From JAJDTT01 sp965116695 (lineage in GTDB: Bacteria > Acidobacteriota > UBA6911 > RPQK01 > JAJDTT01): DNA of 64,000 nucleotides. This document shows, one piece after another, positions 51,712 to 61,014 of the stretch. The stretch lies in assembly GCA_965116695.1 (NCBI GenBank), contig OZ220706.1, positions 2,356,001 through 2,420,000 of the forward strand, written 5' to 3'. Below the pieces are notes generated by a model that saw nothing but the letters and a program-made list of their open reading frames with translations, searched no databases and was not told the origin of the DNA. The translations under genes and the position numbers were made by a program. Each line of letters opens with the position of its first letter. Positions within the stretch are counted from its first letter, which is position 1.

Positions 51712-53432
51712 GCGACACGCGCGAAATCGACAACCGAAAGGCAAGTTCCGTCAAGGTACTCTTTCGTATCGGCGCGACGTTGCTCCTTGGACTTGTGGCC
51801 GGCATCACCTTCCTTCCAGCCCAGGCTCCCATCAAGTTCGTCGATCGAAGCCGGGAGTCCGGGCTGAATATTCCCATCGTCTATGGAGGCGTGGAGTCGC
51901 AACGCTACATTCTGGAAACGACAGGGACCGGAGCCGCCGCCTTCGATTACGACCGGGACGGACGGATCGACATCTTTCTGGTCAACGGCACCAGATTGGA
52001 CGGCGCCTCCGGCGATCCGCCCTCCAATGTGTTGTATCGAAATCTCGGAAATGGCCGTTTTTCAGACGTGACGGCGACTTCCGGCCTCAAGCGTTCGGGC
52101 TGGGGACAGGCAGTCTGCGTCGGAGATATCGACAACGACGGATGGACCGATCTGGCCGTGACCTACTACGGGGAGATCGTGCTCTACCGCAATCGGGGAA
52201 ACGGAAGCTTCGAAGACATCTCGCAGAGCTCCCGGATCGGCGGCCAGCGGCGTTGGAACGCCGGCTGCACCTTCCTGGATTATGACCGCGACGCCGACCT
52301 GGACCTGTTCGTCGCCAACTATGTGGACTACGCCGACGCCACCCGGTATGAGCCCGGTTCCGGCGCCAACTGCATGTGGCGGGGCATCGCCGTCATGTGT
52401 GGTCCGCTCGGGCTCAAACCATCGGCCAACGTCATGTTTCGCAACAATGGAGACGGCACCTTCAGCGACGTCTCCCCGGCCAGCGGCATCACCCGTGCCG
52501 AAGGGTTCTATTGTCTCATGCCGATCACGCTCGATTTTGACGAGGACGGCTGGACGGACATTTATGTCGCCTGCGACACCACCCCCAACATCCTTTACCG
52601 GAACAACCGGGATGGCACGTTTGAGGACGTGGGCATGATCTCGGGCGTGGCCCTCAGCGACAATGGAAGAGAGCAAGCCGGCATGGGAGTCGCGGCCGCG
52701 GATTACGATCTGGATGGACACCTGGATCTGCTGGTGACAAATTTCTCCGACGACACCTCGACCCTCTACCACAACGACGGAAACTCCACTTTCACCGACA
52801 CGACCTATCTGGCCAAGCTGGGGAAAGACACGCAATATTTGAGTTGGGGCACGGGTTTGATCGATTTCGACAACGACGGTTGGAAGGATGTGTTTATCGC
52901 CAGCGGCCACGTTTATCCCGAAGCAGACCGCCACCCTTCTGAAATTACCTATCGGCAACAGCGATTGGTCTACCGGAATCTAGGTGACGGCAGCTTCGGA
53001 AACGCCTCCAGCGACGCCGGAGACGCCATTGCCGCGAAAACGGCCGGGCGAGGCGTCGCATTCGAAGATCTGGATGGTGACGGGGACTTGGATATCGTCG
53101 CAGTCAACCTGAATGACACCCCTTCTTTGCTGGTCAACGAGAGCGCTTCAGAGAACAACTGGCTCATCCTGGAACTGGAAGGGAAAGGAAGCAACCGCAG
53201 CGCAATTGGCGCTCGGATTCAAGTGGCGGCCGGAGGACGAATTCAAACCGATGAGGTGCGGAGCGCCTCCAGTTACTACTCGAGCAACGGACTCCGTGTC
53301 CATTTCGGCCTCGGCAAGGCGAGCCGGGCCGAGTGGATCGAGATCCAGTGGCCCAGCGGCAGCCGGCAAAGGTTTGAAGACGTTCAGGCGGGCCGAGTCA
53401 TTTCCGTCCGCGAGGGAACCGGGATCCGATGA
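51708..53432 (+). CDS. CRTAC1 family protein (FG-GAP/VCBS repeats plus ASPIC/UnbV)
   Basis: The GTG at 51708 overlaps the previous stop; an alternative start has not been found before the signal segment (FRIGATLLLGLVAGITFLPAQ). The 574-residue product has seven Ca-binding FG-GAP/VCBS turns (FDYDRDGRIDIFLVNG, GDIDNDGWTDLAV, LDYDRDADLDLFVANY and so on), then an ASPIC/UnbV domain (AIGARIQVAAGGRIQTDEVR, then GLGKASRAEWIEIQWPSG). CRTAC1 proteins are exported calcium-binding propellers of unknown function, common in Acidobacteriota, Planctomycetota and Verrucomicrobiota. It converges on a paralogue with a 51-bp gap. Confidence 0.85.
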   Translation: MSDTREIDNRKASSVKVLFRIGATLLLGLVAGITFLPAQAPIKFVDRSRESGLNIPIVYGGVESQRYILETTGTGAAAFDYDRDGRIDIFLVNGTRLDGASGDPPSNVLYRNLGNGRFSDVTATSGLKRSGWGQAVCVGDIDNDGWTDLAVTYYGEIVLYRNRGNGSFEDISQSSRIGGQRRWNAGCTFLDYDRDADLDLFVANYVDYADATRYEPGSGANCMWRGIAVMCGPLGLKPSANVMFRNNGDGTFSDVSPASGITRAEGFYCLMPITLDFDEDGWTDIYVACDTTPNILYRNNRDGTFEDVGMISGVALSDNGREQAGMGVAAADYDLDGHLDLLVTNFSDDTSTLYHNDGNSTFTDTTYLAKLGKDTQYLSWGTGLIDFDNDGWKDVFIASGHVYPEADRHPSEITYRQQRLVYRNLGDGSFGNASSDAGDAIAAKTAGRGVAFEDLDGDGDLDIVAVNLNDTPSLLVNESASENNWLILELEGKGSNRSAIGARIQVAAGGRIQTDEVRSASSYYSSNGLRVHFGLGKASRAEWIEIQWPSGSRQRFEDVQAGRVISVREGTGIR

Positions 53433-53483
53433 CGATCTCCAGTGAAGCGCCTCAAGAAATCGCGATGGCGACTGATTTGGCGG

Positions 53484-55244
53484 CTATGGCTTCCACGGTA
53501 TTCCGGAGCCTTCCTGGAGGGTGACGAGCCGGTCGGCTTCCACCCCTTCCCAGATCTCGCTGCCGCCGCCGGGCCAGTGGACGACGACCGCCTCGACCTC
53601 CGGGTCCCGGCCCAAGCCGAAGTGCACGCGATGGTCGTTGGCGTTCAGGTAGCTGCCGTCGGTATGCGCGCGGCGCCATAACGTTCTCTTTCCCTGTCGC
53701 TGCACTCCCACCCGGGCTCCGACCCCAAAGCGGTTGCTTTGCACCCCCTGCAGTTGAACCAGCAGCCAGTGATGCCGCGACCCGGTCCCGTTCAGCAGCA
53801 ACCGGACCGGCCCGTTGTTGTTGGTGACCAGAATGTCCACGTCACCGTCGTTGTCGATGTCGCCGAAGGCCGCTCCCCGGCTCACTTCCGACAGTTGCAG
53901 GGCCGCTCCCGCCTCGGCGGTCGTCTCCCGGTAGTCTCCGTCTCCCTCGTTGTGGAACAGTTGGTTGATCTGATCGTAGGCATAGTCGGCCGGTTCGGCC
54001 AGCCGCGTCATCCGCACCGCGCCGTTGGCCATGAACAGGTCCAGGTGCCCGTCATTGTCGTAGTCGAACCACTGGGTGCCGAAACCGGTGTAATTTTCAA
54101 CCCGGGTCAATCCGAAACGGCTGGTCTGGTCGGAAAAACCGCCGGCGCCATCGTTCAGATAGAGCGTGTGGGTCTCTTCCGTCAAGTGGGTCATGAAAAG
54201 GTCTTCGCTGCCGTCGTTGTTGAAATCGGCGGCCGTGACCCCCATGCTGGCTTCCGCATGGCCGTCGACGTTGAACGCCGTCCCTGAGAACAACCCCGCC
54301 TCTTCAAAGCTTCCGTTTCCCCGGTTGAGCCAGAGCTGATTGGGAGTTCTGTCATTGGCGACGTAGATATCCGTCCACCCGTCACCGTTGAAATCGGCAC
54401 AAATGACTCCCAACCCGGTGCCGAAGGCGGCCCCCAGTCCGGCATCCTCCGTCACGTCAACAAATTGCCGGCCCCTCTCGTTCCGGAAGAGACGATCCGG
54501 GATGGGCCGATAGCCACTGGGACCACAATAGTCCCGGAGCCCCATCTTGTTGTGGCAGGGGTTGTTTCCTTTGACGGTGAAATTTCCGTAATTCGTCACG
54601 AACAGGTCGAGGTCGCCGTCGCGGTCGTAGTCCAGAAAGGAGGCGCTGGTGGTCCAGCGGGAATCCTCGGCTCCCATTCCCTTCATGGGGGTGAAGGTCG
54701 CGTCCCCGTTGTTGCCGTACAACAGATTTGGGCCGTAGTTGGTGAGGTAAAGGTCAGGATCTCCGTCGTTGTCGTAATCTCCCACCGCCACTCCCATCCC
54801 GTAGCTGACGGAACCGACCCCGGCTTCCACCGTAACCTCCCTGAACTTGAGACTTCCCCCGGGGATCAGCTCGTTTCGATACAACCGGTGCCCCGGCTTC
54901 CACCCGGGATCTGGAGGAAACCAGGACTCGGAGGGACTCTTGCCCGGTTCCAGCATCGCGCCTTGCACCAGGTAGACGTCCAGGTCGCCGTCGCCGTCGT
55001 AGTCCAACAGGGCGGCTCCCGAGCCTACGATTTCAGGGATGTAATAATTCCCGCCGGCTCCATTGAAGTGCACGAAATCCAGCCCCACCTGGGAGGCCAC
55101 TTCCGAGAAAAGGGGAGTGGATGCGGGCGGGTCTTGAGCCCCCAGAAACGGCCAGGCGGAGACTCCCCAAAGCAGGATGGCCAGCAGCCTGCCGACAGGC
55201 CGCAGGCTAGCGGTCCGGGCCGGAAAGCCCGCCAGCTCGCTCAT
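53484..55244 (-). CDS. CRTAC1 family protein, second copy
   Basis: 586 residues with a signal region (LLAILLWGVSAWPFLGAQ). It also has seven calcium-binding FG-GAP/VCBS turns (LDYDGDGDLDVYLVQG, GDYDNDGDPDLYLTNYG, LDYDRDGDLDLFVTNYG, ADFNGDGWTDIYV and others) and a terminal ASPIC/UnbV domain (GVGARVGVQRQGKRTLWRR, then VHWPGGGSEIW). It is a diverged paralogue of the gene at 51708. Start overlaps the stop of the TPR gene (4 bp, ATGA), so the TPR protein is made first and the two are coupled. Confidence 0.88.
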   Translation of the reverse strand: MSELAGFPARTASLRPVGRLLAILLWGVSAWPFLGAQDPPASTPLFSEVASQVGLDFVHFNGAGGNYYIPEIVGSGAALLDYDGDGDLDVYLVQGAMLEPGKSPSESWFPPDPGWKPGHRLYRNELIPGGSLKFREVTVEAGVGSVSYGMGVAVGDYDNDGDPDLYLTNYGPNLLYGNNGDATFTPMKGMGAEDSRWTTSASFLDYDRDGDLDLFVTNYGNFTVKGNNPCHNKMGLRDYCGPSGYRPIPDRLFRNERGRQFVDVTEDAGLGAAFGTGLGVICADFNGDGWTDIYVANDRTPNQLWLNRGNGSFEEAGLFSGTAFNVDGHAEASMGVTAADFNNDGSEDLFMTHLTEETHTLYLNDGAGGFSDQTSRFGLTRVENYTGFGTQWFDYDNDGHLDLFMANGAVRMTRLAEPADYAYDQINQLFHNEGDGDYRETTAEAGAALQLSEVSRGAAFGDIDNDGDVDILVTNNNGPVRLLLNGTGSRHHWLLVQLQGVQSNRFGVGARVGVQRQGKRTLWRRAHTDGSYLNANDHRVHFGLGRDPEVEAVVVHWPGGGSEIWEGVEADRLVTLQEGSGIPWKP

Positions 55245-56650
55245 GGCCGTTTGCCCGCTTGCCGCAACTGCTGCAGGAACCTCGCCAGGTCAGCCGCCAA
55301 CTCGCCCTTCCCCACCGAAAGCGCCTTTTCCCGAGCCTGCGTGGCGGATTCAACAGCTTTATCCAGGTCGCCCAGGCGGGCATAGCTGTGGGCCAGCAGG
55401 TACAGGTAAACGGGAGTTCTTTCGTCCTCTACGGTCAAGGTCTTCAGGAAATGGGGAACGGCTTCCGCATCCCTCCCCTGTTTTTGAAGCAGGAGACCCA
55501 ACTGAAAATGGGCTGTGCGGTAATCCGGCTGGTTCTCGATCGCCTTCCGAAAATGGTGCTCCGCATCCTTTATGCGCCCTTCCTGGGCCAAAACCGCCGC
55601 CAGAAGATAGTGGGACTCGGCGTAAAAAGGATCGATCTCCAATGCCTCTCGAAAGGCTTGCTCAGCTTCCCGGTTTCTCCCCTGAAGCCGCCGGAGCAGT
55701 CCCAGATTGTGGCGAATTTCGTGAATATCCGGATCAAGATCGAGAGCCGTTTGACAATGATGCTCGGCCTGGCCCAACCGTTTCAAAAGCAGTTGCGCCA
55801 GGCACAGATTGGCGTGGGCCCGGGCGTACTCCGGATCTTCCTTCAGAGCCTGTTGATATTCAACGATGGCCAGTTCGAACCGGCCCTCCTCCTGAAGCCG
55901 AAGACCCTCCTTGAAGTAATACTCCGCGTGGGACCGCAGATCTGCCACCGTCTTGAGCAGGGGATCATCCAACTGCGGACTTCTCCCCCGGTTTTGTTGA
56001 AAGAGCCGTATGTTTTCTTGAAATTCATCCGGCATTCCCAGTTGTCGATAGGCTGTTGCCAAAGCGTAATAGGCCGCCCCGAAATCCTGGGACAAGGTCA
56101 AGGCCCTGCGGTAGCTTTGAATTGCGGCTTGCCATTGACCCTTGGAGGACTGAATCCGGCCCATTCCGTAGTGCGCTTGCGAACAGTCGGGATGTTGCTT
56201 CAGCACTTGCTCGTAGATGGCCTTTGCTTCCGCCTGGTTGTGGGTCGCAAGAAGAAGTTCGGCCAATCGGACTCGGGCGGGAAGGTAGTCCGGGTCCACC
56301 GTCCTCGCCTTGCGCAATATGCCGATGGCTTCGTTGGTCTTCCCCTCGGCTCCGCGCACGACGCCCAGGAAGTATGGCCAACGGAAAGTTCCTGATTGCA
56401 GCAAGTCGCTTCTTTGATAGAAAACGGCGGCCAGCTCAAATTGGTCGAAGGCATGGAAGGTCATTGCCAAGCGGCCGTTGGCTTCCGCGTCGTTCGGAAA
56501 CTCCAACACCTTGGCGTACGCTTGCCGCAATCCGGGATCGAGAGTTTCCCATTGCCGGGGCAAGAGTTGAGGAATGGGTGGAAGATTCTGGGCCCGAAGG
56601 TCTGAGTAAACCAGGAGAAAAAACAAGGCGGGTGCGGCCCAACGGCCCAT
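55241..56650 (-). CDS. Exported TPR-repeat protein
   Basis: 469 residues from the ATG at 56650; upstream codons are not TPR-like. MGRWAAPALFFLLVYSDLRAQ is a signal peptide. About ten TPR units follow, such as AHYGMGRIQSSKGQWQAAIQ, AHANLCLAQLLLKRLGQAEHH, SHYLLAAVLAQEGRIKDAEH and AHFQLGLLLQKQGRDAEAV. TPR superhelices mediate protein binding. Its overlap with the CRTAC1 gene suggests the pair works together outside the cytoplasm, a pairing common in this phylum. Divergent from a second TPR gene. Confidence 0.82.
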   Translation of the reverse strand: MGRWAAPALFFLLVYSDLRAQNLPPIPQLLPRQWETLDPGLRQAYAKVLEFPNDAEANGRLAMTFHAFDQFELAAVFYQRSDLLQSGTFRWPYFLGVVRGAEGKTNEAIGILRKARTVDPDYLPARVRLAELLLATHNQAEAKAIYEQVLKQHPDCSQAHYGMGRIQSSKGQWQAAIQSYRRALTLSQDFGAAYYALATAYRQLGMPDEFQENIRLFQQNRGRSPQLDDPLLKTVADLRSHAEYYFKEGLRLQEEGRFELAIVEYQQALKEDPEYARAHANLCLAQLLLKRLGQAEHHCQTALDLDPDIHEIRHNLGLLRRLQGRNREAEQAFREALEIDPFYAESHYLLAAVLAQEGRIKDAEHHFRKAIENQPDYRTAHFQLGLLLQKQGRDAEAVPHFLKTLTVEDERTPVYLYLLAHSYARLGDLDKAVESATQAREKALSVGKGELAADLARFLQQLRQAGKRP

Positions 56651-56799
56651 TGCCCGAATTGTATTCCGCGTCGAACACTCGATCAAGCGAGACCAGGAAC
56701 AGGCCGGGGAGGGTGTGGCCCTGGAACAACAGGGGTACGATAGGCGAGATTCCTCAGTCGATCTGTCCACCCTCTTCGCACGTCTGCTAGCATTGGAGG

Positions 56800-58236
56800 A
56801 TGGTGTTGCCTGCCGGGCCACGCTTGTCACACTTGGCACGATTTACTGTTCTTTTTATTTCCTTCTGCTTCATATGGTCACAATCGTCAGGGCAGAAAAC
56901 CGTTCCGGAGCTCCTCCAAACTGGCCGGTTGCCGGAGGCCCGCAAGATTCTTTTGGAGCTGGCTCAAAAGGATCCGGACAACGAAGATATACAGGCACTT
57001 CTGGGGCAAATCGCATTCAGTCTGAACGAGTACGGGGAGGCTGCAGAACGCTTCCGGGATAGTCCCTCAAAGCTCTCCAGGAACCCGATTCTCCTTCTCA
57101 ACTACACCGAGTCGTTGCTGCAGACCAAGGACAATCAAGCTGCCCTCGAAGCAGTGGAACGATTGCCCGAAAACCACTTCATGGCGCAGTTCGAGGCGGG
57201 TTTGATTCTGGCTCGATTCGGCGAATTCCCGGCTGCAGAAAGGCAATTAAAGCTGGCCCGGTCCGGGCATCCGGACCCGCTGTCAGTGGCCTATAACCTG
57301 GCATTGGCGCAATACCGTCTCAGGAAGTTCCAAGAGTGCGCGGCGACACTCGAGGAATCGCGCCGCGGCTGGACGATCGCCAATATTCCAGATCCTCCCT
57401 CGGCTCTGAAACGGGAACGAATGCTCGATTTATTGTTGCTGGCGAAAAAGGAGGCGCCAGTCGACATCCTCCGGCAGGCGATTGACCGCGACCCCGGAGA
57501 TGAAATCAATTACCTGGCCGCCGCCGAACGCTTGGTCGAGGAAAACAGGCTGCTGCCGGCTGTTGACTTGGTGGAGCGGGGATTGGAACAACTCCCGCAT
57601 TCTTACAGTTTGCGTTTCAAGCATGCTCATTTGCGATATTTCCTGGCTCAATACGGGTTGGCCGAATCGGAGTATCGAAAGGCGGCCGAGCTGCGGCCGG
57701 ACCTTGACATGCCGCGAGTGGGTCTGGCTCTGGTGCTGATGGAAACCCGGCAGCTTGACGAGGCTTCCACTGTGTTGCAAGAGGTGCTGCAACGAACCCC
57801 TCTCAGTTTCTATGGACATTATCTTCTGGGAGAACTGGCTATCTTGAGCGGGGTTGCGCCCGGAAGTCAGGTTGAGTCGAAGGCTGTGGAGCACCTGAAA
57901 CAAGCCACAGCGTTGCAACCGGACTTCTTTTTTTGGGAAGGATCCTCTCCCGTGGCCCTTGCACACACCAGCCTGGGCAAGCTGTATCTGAAAAGAAGCG
58001 ACCCCGCCTCGGCCGTTCGAGAGTTGGAAAAAGCGGTTCAACTGGACCCGGAAGCGACTCCGGCCTTCTACCAACTCTCGATCGCTTATCGAAAGTTGGG
58101 CAATAAGGAAAAAGAACGCCAGACGTTGGCCCAGGTCCGTCGCCTCAATCAACAAAGGCGCCAACTGGGCGCCAGGGAATTGTCTAGGCGAGCGCTTCAG
58201 AAAACCCGCCTGGGAATTGGCCGCCCCCCAGGATAG
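56800..58236 (+). CDS. Exported TPR-repeat protein, divergent copy
   Basis: 478 residues with a signal segment (FTVLFISFCFIWSQSSGQK). TPR units are recognisable at LLQTGRLPEARKILLELAQK, FSLNEYGEAAERF, VALAHTSLGKLYLKRSDPASAV and LSIAYRKLGNKEKERQTLAQV. It shares a 149-bp divergent promoter region with the TPR/CRTAC1 operon, so the two may be co-regulated. The C-terminus is basic (RRQLGARELSRRALQKTR). A role as a companion of the CRTAC1 or cytochrome proteins is inferred only from proximity. Confidence 0.78.
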   Translation: MVLPAGPRLSHLARFTVLFISFCFIWSQSSGQKTVPELLQTGRLPEARKILLELAQKDPDNEDIQALLGQIAFSLNEYGEAAERFRDSPSKLSRNPILLLNYTESLLQTKDNQAALEAVERLPENHFMAQFEAGLILARFGEFPAAERQLKLARSGHPDPLSVAYNLALAQYRLRKFQECAATLEESRRGWTIANIPDPPSALKRERMLDLLLLAKKEAPVDILRQAIDRDPGDEINYLAAAERLVEENRLLPAVDLVERGLEQLPHSYSLRFKHAHLRYFLAQYGLAESEYRKAAELRPDLDMPRVGLALVLMETRQLDEASTVLQEVLQRTPLSFYGHYLLGELAILSGVAPGSQVESKAVEHLKQATALQPDFFFWEGSSPVALAHTSLGKLYLKRSDPASAVRELEKAVQLDPEATPAFYQLSIAYRKLGNKEKERQTLAQVRRLNQQRRQLGARELSRRALQKTRLGIGRPPG

Positions 58237-58422
58237 AGCCAGCAGGCCGTGGCGATAATCGTCACGGCATTTGGCCGGGTCTGCATCCCGGCGGGAAGGC
58301 AGATAGATTGGAACGCCACGACGGTCGCGCTGCCGTCGAAGAATGTGGTGGGAATACCACCACCGAAGTAGCGGACTTCGACTCTATTCGAGTCCAGTGA
58401 CGCGGACAGCATCAGGGGAAAG

Positions 58423-59283
58423 ATGACGACTACCGAGCAGCGCGGTAAGGCGCGTGCCCTGCAACAGCTCCATTCGGACCAAGAAGTTCTTGTGCTGCCG
58501 AACGTCTGGGATCCGATTGGGGCGCGCGTTCTGGCAGCTAAGGGTTACCCGGCTGTCGCGACCGCCAGCGCAGCGGTTTCCTCCGCGCTCGGATTCGAAG
58601 ACGGCGAGAAGATCAGGCGACAGACGATGCTGGAAATCGTCGCCCGGATCAGCCGCTCCGTAACCGTTCCGGTAACGGCCGACATGGAAACTGGGTACGG
58701 AACTTCTCTCGCTGAGTTGGAGGACACCATACGGTGCCTGCTCGACACGGGGGCCGTTGGGCTCAACATTGAGGACAGCCTCGAAGAAGGCGGGGCCCTC
58801 CGACCCGTGGATGAACAGGCCGAACGGATTGCGACGGTAAGGGAGACCGCAGCCGCGCAGGGGCTCGACCTCTTGATCAATGGTCGAGTGGACGCCTTTT
58901 TGTCAGACGGATTCGGCCGAGCAGAGGAGCGAATCGAAGAGACCGTGACGCGCGCCGAGGTCTATGGCAAGGCCGGCGCGGACTGCATTTACCCGATCGG
59001 CCCTGGTGATGCCAAGACTCTCACCATGCTCCGGTCACGGATCACCCTGCCGTTGAACGCCCTCGCGACCCCGGATGCGGTTCCGTTGGAAAGGATGGCG
59101 GCGATCGGGATTAACCGTGTCAGTTTTGGACCATTTATCTTCCGGTCGTGTCTCCGAAAGTTCACAGACATAGCTAAAGCGCTTTCACAGTCCGCCGGCT
59201 ACGAGTGTTTCGGCCGCGAGCTAATGACGGGTTCCGAAGCCTCGTTGTATCTGACGTCCGAGAGCGAGCAAGAGCCTCGCTAG
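58423..59283 (+). CDS. Isocitrate lyase/PEP mutase superfamily enzyme
   Basis: 286 residues. TADMETGYG supplies the magnesium Asp/Glu site, LNIEDS a further acidic site, and INGRVDAFL the usual later strand. The isocitrate-lyase active loop KKCGH is absent, so it belongs with the PEP-mutase/oxaloacetate-decarboxylase-like members (also carboxyvinyl-phosphonate mutase relatives). It cleaves or forms C-C or P-C bonds in a 2-oxo acid. It appears monocistronic. The preceding 186 bp (58237-58422) hold no recognised gene. Confidence 0.85.
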   Translation: MTTTEQRGKARALQQLHSDQEVLVLPNVWDPIGARVLAAKGYPAVATASAAVSSALGFEDGEKIRRQTMLEIVARISRSVTVPVTADMETGYGTSLAELEDTIRCLLDTGAVGLNIEDSLEEGGALRPVDEQAERIATVRETAAAQGLDLLINGRVDAFLSDGFGRAEERIEETVTRAEVYGKAGADCIYPIGPGDAKTLTMLRSRITLPLNALATPDAVPLERMAAIGINRVSFGPFIFRSCLRKFTDIAKALSQSAGYECFGRELMTGSEASLYLTSESEQEPR

Positions 59284-59299
59284 CATACCGTCTTAGTAA

Positions 59300-59436
59300 T
59301 ACGGCGCGGACGCGATCCTCACGGAGATCGGTCTGCACCAGTCCGCCTTACCCAGCGAGCGACATTTGGTGAGTTGGCTGAGACTGGCACCGTGCAGCGG
59401 CGTTTCGGCGGCAAGTCGCTGCCTCGCGCGAAGAGC
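59300..59436 (+). pseudogene. IS110-family transposase fragment, frameshifted
   Basis: In one frame the sequence reads YGADAILTEIGLHQSALPSE, then RHLVSWLRLAP; after a shift the next frame gives GGKSLPRAK. This is the order of the Transposase_20 region of IS110-type enzymes (ILTEIG, then F/LPS or WP, HxxSWLxLAP and SGGK). Stops lie immediately upstream and nothing recognisable follows. The fragment is a scar of an insertion sequence, mostly deleted. Confidence 0.6.
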
Positions 59437-59536
59437 GGCGGGTTGGGCGCGCCGGACCTTCGGGGGCCGATTGGCCAGTTGCTTTCCGACCCACTTGAGA
59501 GCCGCGCACGTCTGGCGATTCGAATAGGTCCCATCG

Positions 59537-60808
59537 TCAACGCCGCGAACTGTCCTTTTGCTGAAACTGCTTTAAGAGACGTTCAGCTACAGTCCGATAA
59601 ACTGCGACGTTGTGATCCCGCATCCGCGGCGCCTCGAAACCACTGGCCGTTGCCATTGGCGTTCCCAGGTCGCGCTGTACCGGCATGTGACAGTCAATAC
59701 AGTTGCCTTCGATCAAATCCCCCAAGGCTGCCGCCATCCCGCAGACGTGGGACTCGTGGCAGGTCATGCAACGTCGAGAAAACAATTGCAGGTTCCCCCG
59801 CTCCAGGTGGTGCGGATCATGGCAACTATTGCAGGTCAGCGACCCACTCTCCTGAAAACACCGGGAGCGGCGAAGACGATCGGGTTGATTGGTGGTGTGC
59901 ACGCCTCCGCTGTTCCTGGCCCGAAGGCTCTCCACGGCGATGAACGCCTCACGGCCCTGGCCAGGTCTGAAGGAAAAGGGACCGTTGCGTGGGACCAGAT
60001 GACCCGAGTGACACTGGGCGCAGAGTGTCATCTGGAGTTGCCGGTCGAGTTTTCCGGGATGGACGATATCGGCAGTTGCGCCGGAGCCGGATCTTTCCGT
60101 CGGGTTTTTCGAATGAAGATCTCCCGGACCATGACATCTTTCGCAGGTGACTCCCAGCAGGTAATTGTTCCGGCTGTAGACGTTGCTCAGATAGGGCCGC
60201 ATAGGGTCTTCTTCGCTGACGACCTCAAAGTAGGTGGCGTGGCATTCCAGGCAACGCGGATTAACCGGGCGGTCGAAATACGCCTTCCCGTCCGGATAGC
60301 CGGGGCTGTTGATCCAACTTTTCGCCTGAGTGAAATAGGAAACCGGCAACTGAAAGAGTTCGTTGCCTCGCCAGTAGAGATAGGTCTGGCCCATTTTCCC
60401 CGAACCGACGACGATGTCCATGCGCTCGGTCCGCGGGACAATTCGACCTTCTTCCCGGGACCAGGCGGTTTGAAAGAAGCCGTTTTCCAAAGCGCGCATC
60501 TCGAACCAGAGATCGGGATTGCGGGTGCTCAGCACAGCATGACCGGGCGCAAAACTGCCGAGTATGGAATTCGCTCGGGGAAGCTGGGAGGTGAGGTAGT
60601 GGGAGGTTTGGCGAAAGCTCTCAAAGACGGCTTGATGACATTTCCCACAGGTCGAGGCGCCCACATAAGGAGAGCGATTGTCGCCGGAAGGCGCCGGCAC
60701 GGAAGAGGCTGGTTGTTCCGGCGGAAGCGGCAGTGGGGCGGCAACCGGTTGAACGAAGAGGAAAAGAACCAGAATCCGGATTAAAGAGCCGGCATGCGGA
60801 CAACCCAC
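59537..60808 (-). CDS. Seven-haem c-type cytochrome
   Basis: The start is uncertain: a GTG at 60808 gives a clean signal peptide (LIRILVLFLFVQPVAA), and the frame is open to a TTG at 60877. About 423 residues contain seven CxxCH motifs: CGKCH, CLECH, CERCH, CAQCH, CNSCH, CMTCH and CIDCH. VGSGKMGQTYLYWRGNELF is a block also seen in planctomycete/acidobacterial multihaem proteins. It would be a periplasmic electron carrier or oxidoreductase related to cytochrome c554. A 206-bp gap separates it from the TonB receptor. Confidence 0.85.
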   Translation of the reverse strand: MGCPHAGSLIRILVLFLFVQPVAAPLPLPPEQPASSVPAPSGDNRSPYVGASTCGKCHQAVFESFRQTSHYLTSQLPRANSILGSFAPGHAVLSTRNPDLWFEMRALENGFFQTAWSREEGRIVPRTERMDIVVGSGKMGQTYLYWRGNELFQLPVSYFTQAKSWINSPGYPDGKAYFDRPVNPRCLECHATYFEVVSEEDPMRPYLSNVYSRNNYLLGVTCERCHGPGDLHSKNPTERSGSGATADIVHPGKLDRQLQMTLCAQCHSGHLVPRNGPFSFRPGQGREAFIAVESLRARNSGGVHTTNQPDRLRRSRCFQESGSLTCNSCHDPHHLERGNLQLFSRRCMTCHESHVCGMAAALGDLIEGNCIDCHMPVQRDLGTPMATASGFEAPRMRDHNVAVYRTVAERLLKQFQQKDSSRR

Positions 60809-61014
60809 CTTGTCCCCAACTCTACCAAAACGGGAATGATGACTTCGTTTCCCACGGCGCTGGTTGGAAGTCACCAACGTACGCTTGTCGGACGATCCGG
60901 TCGTGGACCGCTACGAAAGCCCAATTCGGGTCCGGGACGGTCAATTTGGGAGGGACCTGCCCAGTCCCGCCGCCTCGTTTTGACACGCGACGAGACTGAG
61001 CAGATGGTTGTTTG

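Noticed and set aside
53433..53483. Terminator between the convergent CRTAC1 genes
   Set aside because: Only a weak ATCGCGAT palindrome was seen; no stem of useful length.
58237..58422. Small gene in the gap before the PEP-mutase-like gene
   Set aside because: The 71-codon reverse frame has no ribosome site, no recognisable family and runs into the preceding gene.
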